Shown here one piece after another: positions 50,802 through 60,698 of a DNA stretch of 64,000 nt. The stretch's first letter is position 1, and every line of letters starts with the position of its first letter. The translations under genes were made by a program, and so were the position numbers. The notes below the pieces were generated by a model. It was not told where the DNA came from and did not search any database. It saw only the letters and a program-made list of their open reading frames with translations. This DNA is from CAYTTR01 sp964440805 (GTDB taxonomy: Bacteria > Acidobacteriota > Aminicenantia > Aminicenantales > Aminicenantaceae): contig CAYTTR010000010.1 in NCBI GenBank assembly GCA_964440805.1, forward strand, positions 1-64,000. The letters run 5' to 3'.

Positions 50802-52607
50802 TTAAGTTTCTTTTTCTATGGAAAAAGCTTCGATTATATCACCTTCCTGGATGTCTTTGAATTTATCCAGGCCAATGCCACATTCATATTCTTTCTTAGC
50901 TTCGGTAACATTTTCTTTTAGGTGTTTTAAAGAAGAAATCCTTCCTGTATAGATAACTTTTCCGTTTCTTATTACCCTGGCTCTTGCATTACGGGAAATC
51001 TTACCATCGGTTACTAAGCAACCGGCAATTACCCCAACCCGGGAAATGGTGAAAATTTTTCTGACATCAGCCCTTCCTAAATAGACTTCTTTTTCTTCAG
51101 GTTCGAATAGGCCTGTTAAGGCTTTCTTTATATCATCTATTAACTGATAGATGACTTTGTAGAGTCTGATTTCAACCTGTTCTTCCTTGGCCAGTTCTTC
51201 TATTTTACTGCTGTACTTAGTGTTGTATCCTATGATTATGGCATTGGAAGAAGAAGCCAGAATAACATCGGATTCAGTAATTTGTCCTGTAGCCGCATGA
51301 ACAATTTTTATATTGATTTCATTGGAACCAAGGTTAGGCAGAAGGTCGGTTAGAGTATCAACTGAGCCTTGAACATCAGCCTTAACAACAAGCGAAAGTT
51401 CTTTTTTTTCTTTTTCTTCCATCTGCTTGAATAGCTGATCAAGGGTCAATCGGTCTGGTTTTTCCGGCTCTTCTTTGTGAATTTTGGATTTCCGGTATTT
51501 AATGATTCTGTCTGCTTCATCAGGATTGGAAACAGCCTGAAAAAAGTCCCCGGCAGAGGGGACTTCACAGAATCCTAAAACTTCTGCAGGCATGGAAGGT
51601 TCAACCTTTTTCAGAGGCTTGCCTTTTTCATCAAAAACGGCTTTTACCTTTCCAGAACAATATCCGGAGACGAAAGGTTCTCCACCGGTCAGGGTTCCTA
51701 ATTGGATAATAACAGTTCCAATTGGTCCTTTTCTTGGGTCAAGCTTAGCTTCCAAAACAACTCCCTGGGCTTTTACCCTTGGATTTGATTTTATTTCCAT
51801 CACTTCACTTAAAAGAAGAATCATATCCAGGAGTTCATTTATATTTTTTCCTTCCTTGGCTGAAATCTCAACACAGATGGTATCTCCACCCCATTCTTCA
51901 ATCAGAAGGCCTTCTTTGGAAAGTTGTTGTTTGACTCTCTCTGGATCAGCTTCAGGCTTGTCTATTTTATTAATAGCTACCAGGACAGGAACTCCGGCAG
52001 CTTTGGCATGGCTGATGGCTTCTTTTGTCTGAGGCATAACTCCATCTTCGGCAGCCACCACCAAGATAATTATGTCGGTGACCCTAGCTCCCCTGGACCT
52101 GAGTTTGGTGAAAGCTTCGTGTCCGGGTGTGTCAATGAAAGTCAGGTAACGGCTTTTATGCTGGATGCGATAAGCTCCGATGTGCTGAGTAATCCCTCCC
52201 CATTCACGGCCAATGATGTTAGATTTTCTTATAGTATCAAGAAGAGTAGTTTTACCATGATCGACATGACCCATGATGGTAACAACAGGGGGCCTGAACT
52301 CCAGATTATTTTCATCTTCCATGGTTTTCCGGTGGATTTCTTCTTCAATGGAAATAATTTTTAATTCCTTTCCAATAATTTTGGAGAGCGGTTCCACCAA
52401 GGAGTCAATGATAATATCGTTAATGTTGACTATGAATCCCTCTTTTTCCAATCTTTCCAGGATATCTTTTCCCTTATAATTTAACTTTTCACAGAATTCT
52501 TTCAGAGTAGTGCCCTCCCGTATAGATAATTCGGGAGCAGTTTTTTGCTCTGTTTGAGTCTGTTTTTCAGATGCAGAAGATTTAACTTTTTTCTTTTCCT
52601 TAGTCAT
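50802..52607 (-). CDS. infB: Translation initiation factor IF-2
   Basis: GTPase that places initiator tRNA on the 30S subunit. G motifs: GHVDHGKT (G1), DTPGHEAF (G3), NKID (G4). The 601-residue protein is short because the N-terminal region has a single IF2_N-like module (about 30-90) and little linker; the GTPase starts near residue 106. Later barrel and C1/C2 domains are complete. It starts about 8 bp after nusA. Confidence 0.96.
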   Translation of the reverse strand: MTKEKKKVKSSASEKQTQTEQKTAPELSIREGTTLKEFCEKLNYKGKDILERLEKEGFIVNINDIIIDSLVEPLSKIIGKELKIISIEEEIHRKTMEDENNLEFRPPVVTIMGHVDHGKTTLLDTIRKSNIIGREWGGITQHIGAYRIQHKSRYLTFIDTPGHEAFTKLRSRGARVTDIIILVVAAEDGVMPQTKEAISHAKAAGVPVLVAINKIDKPEADPERVKQQLSKEGLLIEEWGGDTICVEISAKEGKNINELLDMILLLSEVMEIKSNPRVKAQGVVLEAKLDPRKGPIGTVIIQLGTLTGGEPFVSGYCSGKVKAVFDEKGKPLKKVEPSMPAEVLGFCEVPSAGDFFQAVSNPDEADRIIKYRKSKIHKEEPEKPDRLTLDQLFKQMEEKEKKELSLVVKADVQGSVDTLTDLLPNLGSNEINIKIVHAATGQITESDVILASSSNAIIIGYNTKYSSKIEELAKEEQVEIRLYKVIYQLIDDIKKALTGLFEPEEKEVYLGRADVRKIFTISRVGVIAGCLVTDGKISRNARARVIRNGKVIYTGRISSLKHLKENVTEAKKEYECGIGLDKFKDIQEGDIIEAFSIEKET

Positions 52608-52614
52608 CTGTCCA

Positions 52615-53643
52615 TTACTCTTTCTTAATTTTTATCATCCAGCCAACAAGTTTAGAGGCTAAGCGGACGTTTGCCCCTTTTTTTCCTATGGCTAAAGAAT
52701 ATTGATCCTGGGAGACCACGGCCTGTAGAATTTTTTCCGGTTTGTCATAAATGTAAACCCTGGAGACTCTGGCTGGACTCAAAGCGGATTTAGCATAGTC
52801 TAAGGGATTTTCAGACCATTTTATCACATCAATTTTTTCTCCGTTCAATTCCTTGCTTATAGCCAAAATACGGTTTCCTGCCACTCCGATACAAGCTCCT
52901 ATAGGATCAACATCCTTATCCTGTGAAATAACCGCCACTTTGGCTCTCTCTCCGGGTTGACGAACAATATCTTTAATTAGTATGGTTTTGTTTGATATTT
53001 CCGGTATTTCCAGCTCTAAAAGTTTTTCCAGGAATTTCTGGTTAGTCCGTGAAATAAATACCTGGGGACCGTGGTTTTCCTTGAAAACATGGGTGATAAC
53101 ACCCTTGACTCTATCACCCCGGCGGAATTCTTCGTTAGGCAGTTTTTCCCTGTGAGGCAGAATTACATCTGTTTTATTGACTTCAATTATCATGTTCTTA
53201 TTTGATTCCAATCGCCGCAGAACCCCGGTAACGATTTCACCCAGGCGCGGAGCAAACTCGGCATAAACTTTTTCCTGTTCTGCACTACGTACTTTTTGAA
53301 ATATAACTTGTTTGGCTGCCTGGGCGGCAATTCTTCCCAGGGTTTCCGAAGGCAAATCGATTTCGATGTAATTCCCAAAAGATGCAGAGGCATCGATTTT
53401 TTTTGCCTCATTAAGTGCAATTTCTGTAGCTGGATCTTCCACTTTTTCCTTGATTCGTTTGACTGTAAAAACTCTGAGTTCTCCATTTTCAGGATGAAAG
53501 TGAATATGGATTTTTTCGTTGTTTTTGAAATATTTTGTAGAAGCCACTCGTAATGAATCAGAGATAGCATTGACGATAACTTGAGTATCAACTCCTCTTT
53601 CCTTGCTGAGTTGTATAATATTATTCCACACATTTACCTTCAT
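52615..53643 (-). CDS. nusA: Transcription termination/antitermination protein NusA
   Basis: Binds RNA polymerase and nascent RNA to modulate pausing and termination. The 342 residues comprise the N-terminal domain, S1 (about 130-195, GEIVTGVLRRLESNKNMIIEV), and two KH domains (IGACIGVAGNRILAISKELNGEKIDVI and SLAIGKKGANVRLASKLVGW). The C-terminal acidic repeats of enterobacterial NusA are absent, as in most other phyla. It leads the operon; rimP, normally just upstream, is replaced by hppA. Confidence 0.96.
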   Translation of the reverse strand: MKVNVWNNIIQLSKERGVDTQVIVNAISDSLRVASTKYFKNNEKIHIHFHPENGELRVFTVKRIKEKVEDPATEIALNEAKKIDASASFGNYIEIDLPSETLGRIAAQAAKQVIFQKVRSAEQEKVYAEFAPRLGEIVTGVLRRLESNKNMIIEVNKTDVILPHREKLPNEEFRRGDRVKGVITHVFKENHGPQVFISRTNQKFLEKLLELEIPEISNKTILIKDIVRQPGERAKVAVISQDKDVDPIGACIGVAGNRILAISKELNGEKIDVIKWSENPLDYAKSALSPARVSRVYIYDKPEKILQAVVSQDQYSLAIGKKGANVRLASKLVGWMIKIKKE

Positions 53644-53688
53644 CTCGGGCCTCTAAATGACAATACCAAATAGATGAATTATCGATGA

Positions 53689-53717
53689 ATTATAACTTAA
53701 TTAAGAGAAGATATCAA
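53689..53717 (-). promoter_or_regulatory. Promoter of the nusA operon
   Basis: Minus-strand TTGATA (53712-53717) and perfect TATAAT (53689-53694) at 17 bp. It lies in the 79-bp gap after hppA; predicted leader about 40 nt. Confidence 0.7.
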
Positions 53718-53722
53718 ACCTG

Positions 53723-55690
53723 TTACATTAGAAGAGGAGCGAATACTAAGCTTACTACAGCCATAAGCTTTATTAAAATATTCAAGGAGGGTCCAGCTGT
53801 ATCTTTTAAGGGATCTCCTACTGTATCTCCGATTACGGCAGCTGCATGAGTTTCCGTTCCTTTTCCTCCTAAGTTGCCATCTTCAATCCATTTCTTGGCA
53901 TTGTCCCATAATGCTCCAGCATTAGCCATGAAAATTCCAAGGAGTACACCGGTGGCAGTAGCTCCGGCCAGAAATCCTCCTAAGGCTTCAGCCCCCATGA
54001 CAAAGCCTATAGCAAGGGGAGCAATAATAGCCAGAACTCCGGGCATAATCATTTCTTTTAAAGCGCTGCGGGTAACAAGATCGATGCACCGGTCTGAATC
54101 CGGCCTGGAAGTTCCTTCCATTAATCCCTTGATTTCTCTGAATTGCCGGCGGATTTCTTGAACCATTCCATCGGCAGCCCGGCCCACAGCTTTTAAGGTT
54201 AGAGCGGAAATGGCGAAAGGCATCAATGAACCGACCAGGAGACCAATTACGGTTTTTACATTAGTCAGGCTTATGTAAGAAAGACCAGTTGTTTTCTGGA
54301 AGGCAGAAAAAAGAGCTAGAGCGGTTAAAGCAGCAGACCCGATAGCGAAACCCTTACCGATGGCTGCTGTGGTATTTCCCAGAGAGTCAAGTTTGTCGGT
54401 GATCTTCCGGATTTGAGGCCCGGCTTTAGACATCTCGGCAATACCCCCTGCATTATCAGCAATAGGTCCATAAGCATCAGTGGACATGACAATGCCTACT
54501 GTGGCCAGCATACCCACTGCAGAAATAGCGATTCCATAAAGTTGACTAAAGTGATGGGAAACAAAAATTGCCAGCCCTATGGTTAAAAGAGGAAGGATAG
54601 TACTCTCAAATCCAATAGCTATTCCGGTGATTAAAGATGGGGCACTGCCCTGCTGGGCTGTTCTGGCAACACGGCGGACAGGGGGGCCTGAAGTAAAATA
54701 CTCGCTTTCCAGTCCAATCAGAACACCTGCCAGGACACCAGCCAGGACGCACCAGAAAACATTTGTTTCAGGAAGGAGAATTTTAATGCCAAAATAGGCT
54801 CCCAGGATAAAAATTATTCCACTGAAGTAAGTGGCATTTCTCAAGGCAGACTGTGGACTTAATTTCTTGAGAATATCTATTGAGAAAACTCCGATTCCTG
54901 AACTTAAAAGTCCCCAGGTGATGAGGAGCAAGGGAAGGCTCATGTAGTTCAGAGAAGGGAAGAGAGAGGCACCAATAGCAATAGAAGCCACTACTGAGCC
55001 TACATAGGATTCAAACAGATCAGCTCCCATACCCGCTGTATCTCCCACATTGTCTCCTACATTGTCAGCGATAACTCCGGGATTTCGCGGATCATCCTCA
55101 GGAATGCCTGCTTCTACTTTTCCTACCAGATCTGCTCCTACATCAGCGCTCTTGGTATATATTCCTCCTCCAACCCTGGCAAAGAGAGCCACTGAGCTGG
55201 CTCCCATGGCAAAGCCGTTTATAATAAGAGGATCCTTGGTAAAAAAATAAAAAAGACCTATTCCTGCTACTCCTAAAGAGGCCACTGAAAGCCCCATTAC
55301 AGCGCCTCCTCTTAAAGCGGTGGAGAGAGCTAAAGGAGCACCTCCGCTTATAGCTGCCTGGGTAGTGCGGACTGCAGAGCGAGTTGATCCTTTCATCCCA
55401 ATAAAACCAGCCAGCATGGAACTGCTTGCTCCAGCTAAGAAAGCTAAGGCAGTAAAAAAGGAAAATAAAAACCAGAGAACAACAAAAACCGCTATGACGA
55501 AGAAGAAGATATAAGTGTATTCTCTTCTCAGAAAAATCATGGCTCCTGAATGAATAGCCTCGGCAATCTCATTCATTCTGTCAGTTCCGGAAGGTTGCTG
55601 CTTGATTAGAATATAGATTACTATGGCAATTCCAAGACCGAGAAAACCGAGAACAAAAAAATATGGGACTGCATCAATTAAATTTATCAT
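53723..55690 (-). CDS. hppA: Membrane-bound ion-translocating pyrophosphatase
   Basis: Couples hydrolysis of pyrophosphate to outward pumping of H+ or Na+. The 655-residue protein has about 16 helices and the substrate signature DVGADLVGKVEAGIPEDDPRNPGVIADNVGDNVGD. The segment GNTTAAIGKGFAIGSAALTA has Ala where K+-independent enzymes have Lys, so it belongs to the K+-dependent class; H+ versus Na+ cannot be read by eye. The ATG at 55690 is chosen; the frame runs on to 55858 but through the promoter and without a usable site. Confidence 0.96.
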   Translation of the reverse strand: MINLIDAVPYFFVLGFLGLGIAIVIYILIKQQPSGTDRMNEIAEAIHSGAMIFLRREYTYIFFFVIAVFVVLWFLFSFFTALAFLAGASSSMLAGFIGMKGSTRSAVRTTQAAISGGAPLALSTALRGGAVMGLSVASLGVAGIGLFYFFTKDPLIINGFAMGASSVALFARVGGGIYTKSADVGADLVGKVEAGIPEDDPRNPGVIADNVGDNVGDTAGMGADLFESYVGSVVASIAIGASLFPSLNYMSLPLLLITWGLLSSGIGVFSIDILKKLSPQSALRNATYFSGIIFILGAYFGIKILLPETNVFWCVLAGVLAGVLIGLESEYFTSGPPVRRVARTAQQGSAPSLITGIAIGFESTILPLLTIGLAIFVSHHFSQLYGIAISAVGMLATVGIVMSTDAYGPIADNAGGIAEMSKAGPQIRKITDKLDSLGNTTAAIGKGFAIGSAALTALALFSAFQKTTGLSYISLTNVKTVIGLLVGSLMPFAISALTLKAVGRAADGMVQEIRRQFREIKGLMEGTSRPDSDRCIDLVTRSALKEMIMPGVLAIIAPLAIGFVMGAEALGGFLAGATATGVLLGIFMANAGALWDNAKKWIEDGNLGGKGTETHAAAVIGDTVGDPLKDTAGPSLNILIKLMAVVSLVFAPLLM

Positions 55691-55720
55691 CAGTGTCTCT
55701 TTCTCCAGGAATAAATTCAG

Positions 55721-55749
55721 TGTATAGCACAATACTTTGAAAATTTCAA
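55721..55749 (-). promoter_or_regulatory. Promoter of hppA
   Basis: Minus-strand TTGAAA (55744-55749) and TATACA (55721-55726) at 17 bp, with TGC directly before the -10 (extended -10 type). Predicted leader about 25 nt. Confidence 0.65.
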
Positions 55750-55838
55750 TTGGAAAACTTTTTTTATATGAAACAGATGAGAACAAAAGGAGATAACTGC
55801 CGTCATTAGAATTGATTACAGGAAAAGGAGGGAAAAGA

Positions 55839-56216
55839 TTGGCTGTCTTTTCACGCAAGAAGTTTAAAGACTTTCCTCTCCTTCTAATCTCTGGTAAAGA
55901 TGCTTATAAAATAGCAGTAGAGGATGAGGCAACAGCTTTTTTCATGAGAACAGTCTTTTCCTGTCCTGGAGAAAAAACATCCATCAGATCGAAGAAATAT
56001 TTGGATATCAAAAGAAAAACTCCTGTCTGGAGGATAGAGCTCTTGGAAAAAGATTCAACAGGAAAAGCAATTCCTTGCCCTGAATGGGCCAATATCCTTT
56101 CGATAGAAGTTGATGCTCTCAGTGGAAAAGTACTAAAAAGGAGTTTTTATAAAAATATTTCAGAAAAGGAATATATGGAAAAAGCCTTTTTCCTTAAATC
56201 AAAACTCTGCCTCTAA
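55839..56216 (+). CDS. Small PepSY-like protein
   Basis: A 125-residue protein without a clear signal peptide. The part PVWRIELLEKDSTGKAIP...ILSIEVDALSGKVLKRSFY resembles one PepSY repeat, a fold often linked to peptidase inhibition or binding, though the match is by eye. The start is a TTG at 55839 with AAAGGAGGG 8 bp upstream; a TTG-started frame from 55812 has no site. It diverges from hppA and its last 23 bases overlap the convergent miaB. Confidence 0.55.
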   Translation: MAVFSRKKFKDFPLLLISGKDAYKIAVEDEATAFFMRTVFSCPGEKTSIRSKKYLDIKRKTPVWRIELLEKDSTGKAIPCPEWANILSIEVDALSGKVLKRSFYKNISEKEYMEKAFFLKSKLCL

Positions 56217-57531
56217 GACTATAGGGGCCACAGGCTGATATTTTTACTTTTACAAAGGGGTTGGAAATTTTATGTTGAGAAGTAAAATTGACAACTTGAA
56301 ATGCTTCATTCCTCCCAGAAAATACTTGATTATCTTTTTTACTAACTCCGGATAAAATCACTTCCATAGTCTTTCCAATCAATAATCGATTATTATTTAG
56401 CTGAATATTTTTTTGAAGAGACTGAAGTTCGATAAGACGTTTTTTTTTGAGCTCCTGGGGTACATCATCTTCCATACCGGCGGCTTTGGTTCTCGGCCTA
56501 GGGGAATAGTGAAATGAAAAAATATTGGTGAAACCGACTGATTTTACAAGAGATAGAGTATCCTCAAAGTCTTCTTCGCTTTCTCCGGGAAAGCCCACTA
56601 TGATGTCCGTGCTCATGCTTATATCGGGCATAAGCTGTTTCAAATTGCTTGCTATTTCCAGATAATCTTCCCGGTTGTAACCGCGGTTCATTCTTTCAAG
56701 AATTCTGTTTGAACCGGATTGAACAGGAAGATGAAGCTGGCGGCATACTTTATTTAGGGTATATATAGCCTTAGCAATCCGGGGACTGAAATTCTTTGGG
56801 TGTGAAGTGATGAAACGAATCCAGCGAATTTCTGAAATATCATTGACTTTTTCTAGAAGATTAACAAAATCAGCTCCGCTTCCCGGGTCGCGGTAGGAGT
56901 TAACATTCTGGCCTAAAAGTTGGATTTCTTTATAGCCCTGCTGAGCTAATTTTCCAATTTCATCAAGAATAAAATCCATGGGCCTGCTTTTCTCTCTTCC
57001 CCGTACAAAAGGAACAATACAGTAAGAGCAGAAGTTGTTACATCCTTCCATAATGGTTACATAAGCACTGAACCTGTTTTTTCTAAGAGTTGTATCTGGA
57101 CATATTTCCTGCCACCTCCGGCGGCGTTCGGTGGCAGCCTTTTTTTCCTTGGGAACAGCAGAAATGATTTCCAGGAGACGAGAGTAATTATCCGGTCCGA
57201 TAACAAAATCTATTCCTTTGTTTTCTTTCAAAAAGTAAGAACGGTAGAGCTGAGCTACACAGCCGGTTACTCCCAGCAGAAATTTTTTCTTTTTTTTGAG
57301 ATCACTTAATCTTCCCAAAAGAGAAAACAGCTTGTCTTCCGATTTCTTTCTAACCGCACAGGTGTTGACAAGAACTAAATCACTTGCCTCTATTGAAGAA
57401 CAATTCTCAAGGCCCGCTTTTTGCAGCAACCCGGCCAGCCTTTCCGAGTCATTCTCATTCATCTGGCAGCCGAAAGTATGAATGTAAAACCTCCTTAGGT
57501 GATGATTTTGATTATCCATTTTTTCTTTCAT
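56194..57531 (-). CDS. miaB: tRNA-2-methylthio-N6-dimethylallyladenosine synthase
   Basis: Radical SAM methylthiotransferase acting on A37 of tRNAs. The N-terminal UPF0004 domain supplies three cysteines (FGCQMNENDSE, NTCAVRKKSE, TGCVAQ), the radical SAM cluster is CNNFCSYC, followed by IVPFVRGREKSRP, which favours MiaB over MtaB or RimO. A C-terminal TRAM domain ends the 445-residue protein. Start is either 57531 or the ATG four codons on (57519). It lies 115 bp after recN. Confidence 0.94.
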   Translation of the reverse strand: MKEKMDNQNHHLRRFYIHTFGCQMNENDSERLAGLLQKAGLENCSSIEASDLVLVNTCAVRKKSEDKLFSLLGRLSDLKKKKKFLLGVTGCVAQLYRSYFLKENKGIDFVIGPDNYSRLLEIISAVPKEKKAATERRRRWQEICPDTTLRKNRFSAYVTIMEGCNNFCSYCIVPFVRGREKSRPMDFILDEIGKLAQQGYKEIQLLGQNVNSYRDPGSGADFVNLLEKVNDISEIRWIRFITSHPKNFSPRIAKAIYTLNKVCRQLHLPVQSGSNRILERMNRGYNREDYLEIASNLKQLMPDISMSTDIIVGFPGESEEDFEDTLSLVKSVGFTNIFSFHYSPRPRTKAAGMEDDVPQELKKKRLIELQSLQKNIQLNNNRLLIGKTMEVILSGVSKKDNQVFSGRNEAFQVVNFTSQHKISNPFVKVKISACGPYSLRGRVLI

Positions 57532-57646
57532 TCCATTAAAATTAAATATAGCACAGAAGATTAAAGAACCGAAGTAAGGTGAAGAGTATATTTGATGCTC
57601 TTTTTCCTAAAAAAATATTATAAAGGCTGGAAAAACAGAGAAGTAT

Positions 57647-59323
57647 TTACTTGGTCCGTTCGAGATGATGAAAAAGCATTTCCCTGGCGTTTTTGAGAGA
57701 GGTTTCGGTTATCCGGCTTCCAACGGTCAGGCGGGCGATTTCTTTCACTCTCTCTTCCAGGTCAAGTTTCTTAACAATGGTAAAGGTTCTTCCCTTGGAA
57801 ATTGTTTTATCGATCTTGTAGTGATGGGAAGCAGATGAAGCGATTTGAGGGAGATGAGTAATACAGATAACCTGATGCCTTTCTGCCAGCTCTTTTAATT
57901 TTTGGGATACAGATTCAGCTGTCCGTCCGCCTATCCCGGCATCTATTTCATCGAAAATTAAGGTCTTTCCTCTTTCTTCCTCTTCACCCACAACTTTTAG
58001 AGCCAGCATAAGCCTGGAAAGCTCACCACCGGAAGCAATTTTACGAAGAGGTTTAGCTTCTTCACCGGGATTAGGACTAATGAGAAACTCGATTTCATCA
58101 ATGCCTTTTTCCGGTATTTTCATTTCTTCAAGATTCAGTTGTTCCGTTTTAATATCAATCATAAATCTGGCTTTTTTCATCCCTAAATTCTGTACTTCTT
58201 TTTCTATTTCCCGGGATAGCTGGTGAGAGAACTTTCTTCTTTTTTGGGATAAAATTTCAGCTTTGTCTCTAAAATAAGAGAAATGCTCTTCAATTTCTCT
58301 GGTTAATTCTTGAAGTTTCAGTTGGCTGGAACTCAGCCAACGGTACTCATCCTCAGCTTTTTTTAAAGACTCAAGAATATCCGAAATAGAATCACCGTAC
58401 TTTCTTTTCAAGTTTTCAAGCTGATTTAATCTTTTCTCCATTGCATCCAGCTTTTCCGGTGAAGCCGAGTGATTTTCCCTATACTGGATTAAAAACCTGG
58501 AAAATTCTTTAACCGATATACTGAATTCCTCCACCAGTTGTCTGAAATCTTTAAAACTTGAGTCAAATTTCTCCAAGGATTGCAATCTTGATTTTAATTT
58601 AGCCAACAGGGAAGTCAGAGATATCTCTTCACTGTCGGTCAGAACCAAAGTTTCTTCCACCAGTTGTTGGATTTGTTCAGCATGGCGAAGAATTTCCCTT
58701 TCTGTGCAAAGTTCTTCTTCTTCTCCCGGAACGAGCTGGGCTTTTTTGATTTCATTTATCTGGAACTCCAGAAAATCAAGCTTCCGTTCCCGTTCCTTTT
58801 CCTTTTCTTCAAGCTCTGCCTTCTCTCTGATAAGTTGTTTTAGTTTCCGGGCATTTTGTTGGACTTCACCTCTGAGTGGAATTAAACCCGCAGCTTCATC
58901 AAGGTAATCGAGCTGATAACTTTTTTCTCTTAGAAAAACATGGTCATTCTGACCGAAAATATCGATCAGATTTTCGCTTATCTCCTTGATTTTTTTTATA
59001 GGAACAATCACTCCATTCAAATAAGCTTTTCCCTGGCTTTCCGAAGAAACTATTCTTTGGATAAAAATATTATCTTCCTCATTGTCGCTAAGTGTTTTAT
59101 TTTTTCTAAGAGGAGGAGTGAAAACGGCTTCAGCCGCCAGTTCTTTCTCGCCGGAACGAATTTTGTCGGTTTCTCCCTTTTCACCCAAGGCTAAACGTAT
59201 CCCATCTATAATTATAGATTTGCCAACTCCAGTTTCTCCAGTGAGTAAGGTCAAACCTTTTTGGAAATCAAGGCAGATATCTTCGATAGTGGCTAGATTC
59301 CGGATACGGAGAAAATTTAGCAT
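57647..59323 (-). CDS. recN: DNA repair protein RecN
   Basis: SMC-like ATPase in double-strand break repair. Walker A GETGVGKS is at residues 29-36, a long coiled coil fills the centre (about 150-370), and the C-terminus has the ABC signature ASGGELSRLMLALK and Walker B LIFDEIDAGIGG. The 558-residue length is standard. It starts 8 bp after the subtilase stop, apparently by coupling since the ribosome-binding site is weak. Confidence 0.96.
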   Translation of the reverse strand: MLNFLRIRNLATIEDICLDFQKGLTLLTGETGVGKSIIIDGIRLALGEKGETDKIRSGEKELAAEAVFTPPLRKNKTLSDNEEDNIFIQRIVSSESQGKAYLNGVIVPIKKIKEISENLIDIFGQNDHVFLREKSYQLDYLDEAAGLIPLRGEVQQNARKLKQLIREKAELEEKEKERERKLDFLEFQINEIKKAQLVPGEEEELCTEREILRHAEQIQQLVEETLVLTDSEEISLTSLLAKLKSRLQSLEKFDSSFKDFRQLVEEFSISVKEFSRFLIQYRENHSASPEKLDAMEKRLNQLENLKRKYGDSISDILESLKKAEDEYRWLSSSQLKLQELTREIEEHFSYFRDKAEILSQKRRKFSHQLSREIEKEVQNLGMKKARFMIDIKTEQLNLEEMKIPEKGIDEIEFLISPNPGEEAKPLRKIASGGELSRLMLALKVVGEEEERGKTLIFDEIDAGIGGRTAESVSQKLKELAERHQVICITHLPQIASSASHHYKIDKTISKGRTFTIVKKLDLEERVKEIARLTVGSRITETSLKNAREMLFHHLERTK

Positions 59324-59331
59324 GCCGGTCG

Positions 59332-60687
59332 TTAATCGCCTGTAATTTTTATGGGGACAAGGGCCTTCTCCATGTTAATCCTTCCGTAGCCAATATACTC
59401 ATCTTTGCCTGGGTATTCCTGCTTGTTTATGTCATCTGAGGTGTATCTAATTACATTCATGATGTCTTGCGGGGTCATCCAGGGCTTGATAGCTTTTATA
59501 AGAGCAGCCAGTCCGGCCACATGAGGAACGGCCATGGATGTACCAAAACCGAATCCATAAGGGAGAGCGCCTTCGCCCCAGTACCAAAGAGGAACACAAC
59601 TGAGAATCCTCTCACCTGGAGCAGTCACATCCACTTCCGGTCCGAAATTGGACCAGAGGCTTCTCTGGTCATTGTAGTCAGAAGAAGCAACAGCTAAGCA
59701 GTAAGAATCATAAGCAGCAGGATAGAGAACAGAATCAGCCTCATTTCCCGCAGCTGCTACTATAACCACCTTTTTTTCAACAGCATATCGAAGTCCTTCC
59801 TCGAGTGCCTGGCTGGGCTGGTCACCTCCCAAGCTGAAATTTATGACAGAAGCTCCGTTATCTACAGCATAGCGAATAGCCTCAATCATCCAGGAATAAT
59901 ATCCTTCTCCCTGGGCATCCATAACTTTTAAGGGAAGTATAGTACAATTCCAGGAAACTCCTGCTATCCCTTCATTGTTGTTGGTTTCGGCTGCTGCTAT
60001 GCCGGCTACATGGGTACCGTGTCCCTGGTCATCTGTAGGATCACTGTCATCATTGACAAAGTCATAGCCTGAAGAGTGAATTTTGTTCATGAGGTCAGGA
60101 TGATTAAAATCGATCCCGGTATCAATTATGGCAATAACAACACTTGGGTCTCCTTTGGTTTCTTCCCAAGACTCGGTTGCTTTTATATCGGCCCGGGATT
60201 TTCCGCTGGGAGAGCCGGGGATCCCAATTTCCTGTCCTTTATTATAAAGAGAATACTGGTATTGGAAAAAGGGATCATTTGGTGTAACAGCGATATAAGC
60301 TTTATAATCCGGTTCTGCATAGGCAACATCCGGATTCTGGTTAAGAATATAAACCATTTCCTTAACCGAACTTGAAGCAGTAATCTTTGCCCGGTAGATG
60401 TTTAAAACAGGAATCCTTTTAATCTGGCTCAGGTTGTAGGCAGATAGAACACTTATATGAAATTCTTGATCAAGAGCGGGTTTGAATTTGACCAGAATAT
60501 AATCTGGAGACCAGGCAGGGCCGCGAGATTTAAAAGGGAGGCCTTCGTTCAAGCTGGGAAAATCAGCTTCTAGGGAATAAATGGGAGGATTTTTTTCTGT
60601 TGGCTTTCTGGTTTGCTTGAAATTGAGACTGAAAAGAAGGACAAAACACAGCCATATTAGAAAGACTTTTCTTGCCTGTCTATTCAT
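59332..60687 (-). CDS. Secreted S8-family serine protease (subtilase)
   Basis: A 451-residue exported protease. A signal peptide covers about residues 1-24; a propeptide-like region (about 60-135, YILVKFKP to DVAYAEPDY) resembles the inhibitory prodomains of subtilases. The catalytic triad is intact: Asp189 (IIDTGID), His223 (GHGTHVAG) and Ser384 (GTSMAVPH), with the oxyanion Asn in AAAGNEAD. It could digest external protein for the OPT transporters or process envelope proteins. It follows the outer-membrane protein gene by 11 bp and precedes recN. Confidence 0.94.
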   Translation of the reverse strand: MNRQARKVFLIWLCFVLLFSLNFKQTRKPTEKNPPIYSLEADFPSLNEGLPFKSRGPAWSPDYILVKFKPALDQEFHISVLSAYNLSQIKRIPVLNIYRAKITASSSVKEMVYILNQNPDVAYAEPDYKAYIAVTPNDPFFQYQYSLYNKGQEIGIPGSPSGKSRADIKATESWEETKGDPSVVIAIIDTGIDFNHPDLMNKIHSSGYDFVNDDSDPTDDQGHGTHVAGIAAAETNNNEGIAGVSWNCTILPLKVMDAQGEGYYSWMIEAIRYAVDNGASVINFSLGGDQPSQALEEGLRYAVEKKVVIVAAAGNEADSVLYPAAYDSYCLAVASSDYNDQRSLWSNFGPEVDVTAPGERILSCVPLWYWGEGALPYGFGFGTSMAVPHVAGLAALIKAIKPWMTPQDIMNVIRYTSDDINKQEYPGKDEYIGYGRINMEKALVPIKITGD

Positions 60688-60698
60688 GATTGTCTCCT

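Noticed and set aside
55691..55858. 56-residue N-terminal extension of hppA
   Set aside because: It spans the promoter and lacks a ribosome-binding site; pyrophosphatases start close to the first membrane helix.
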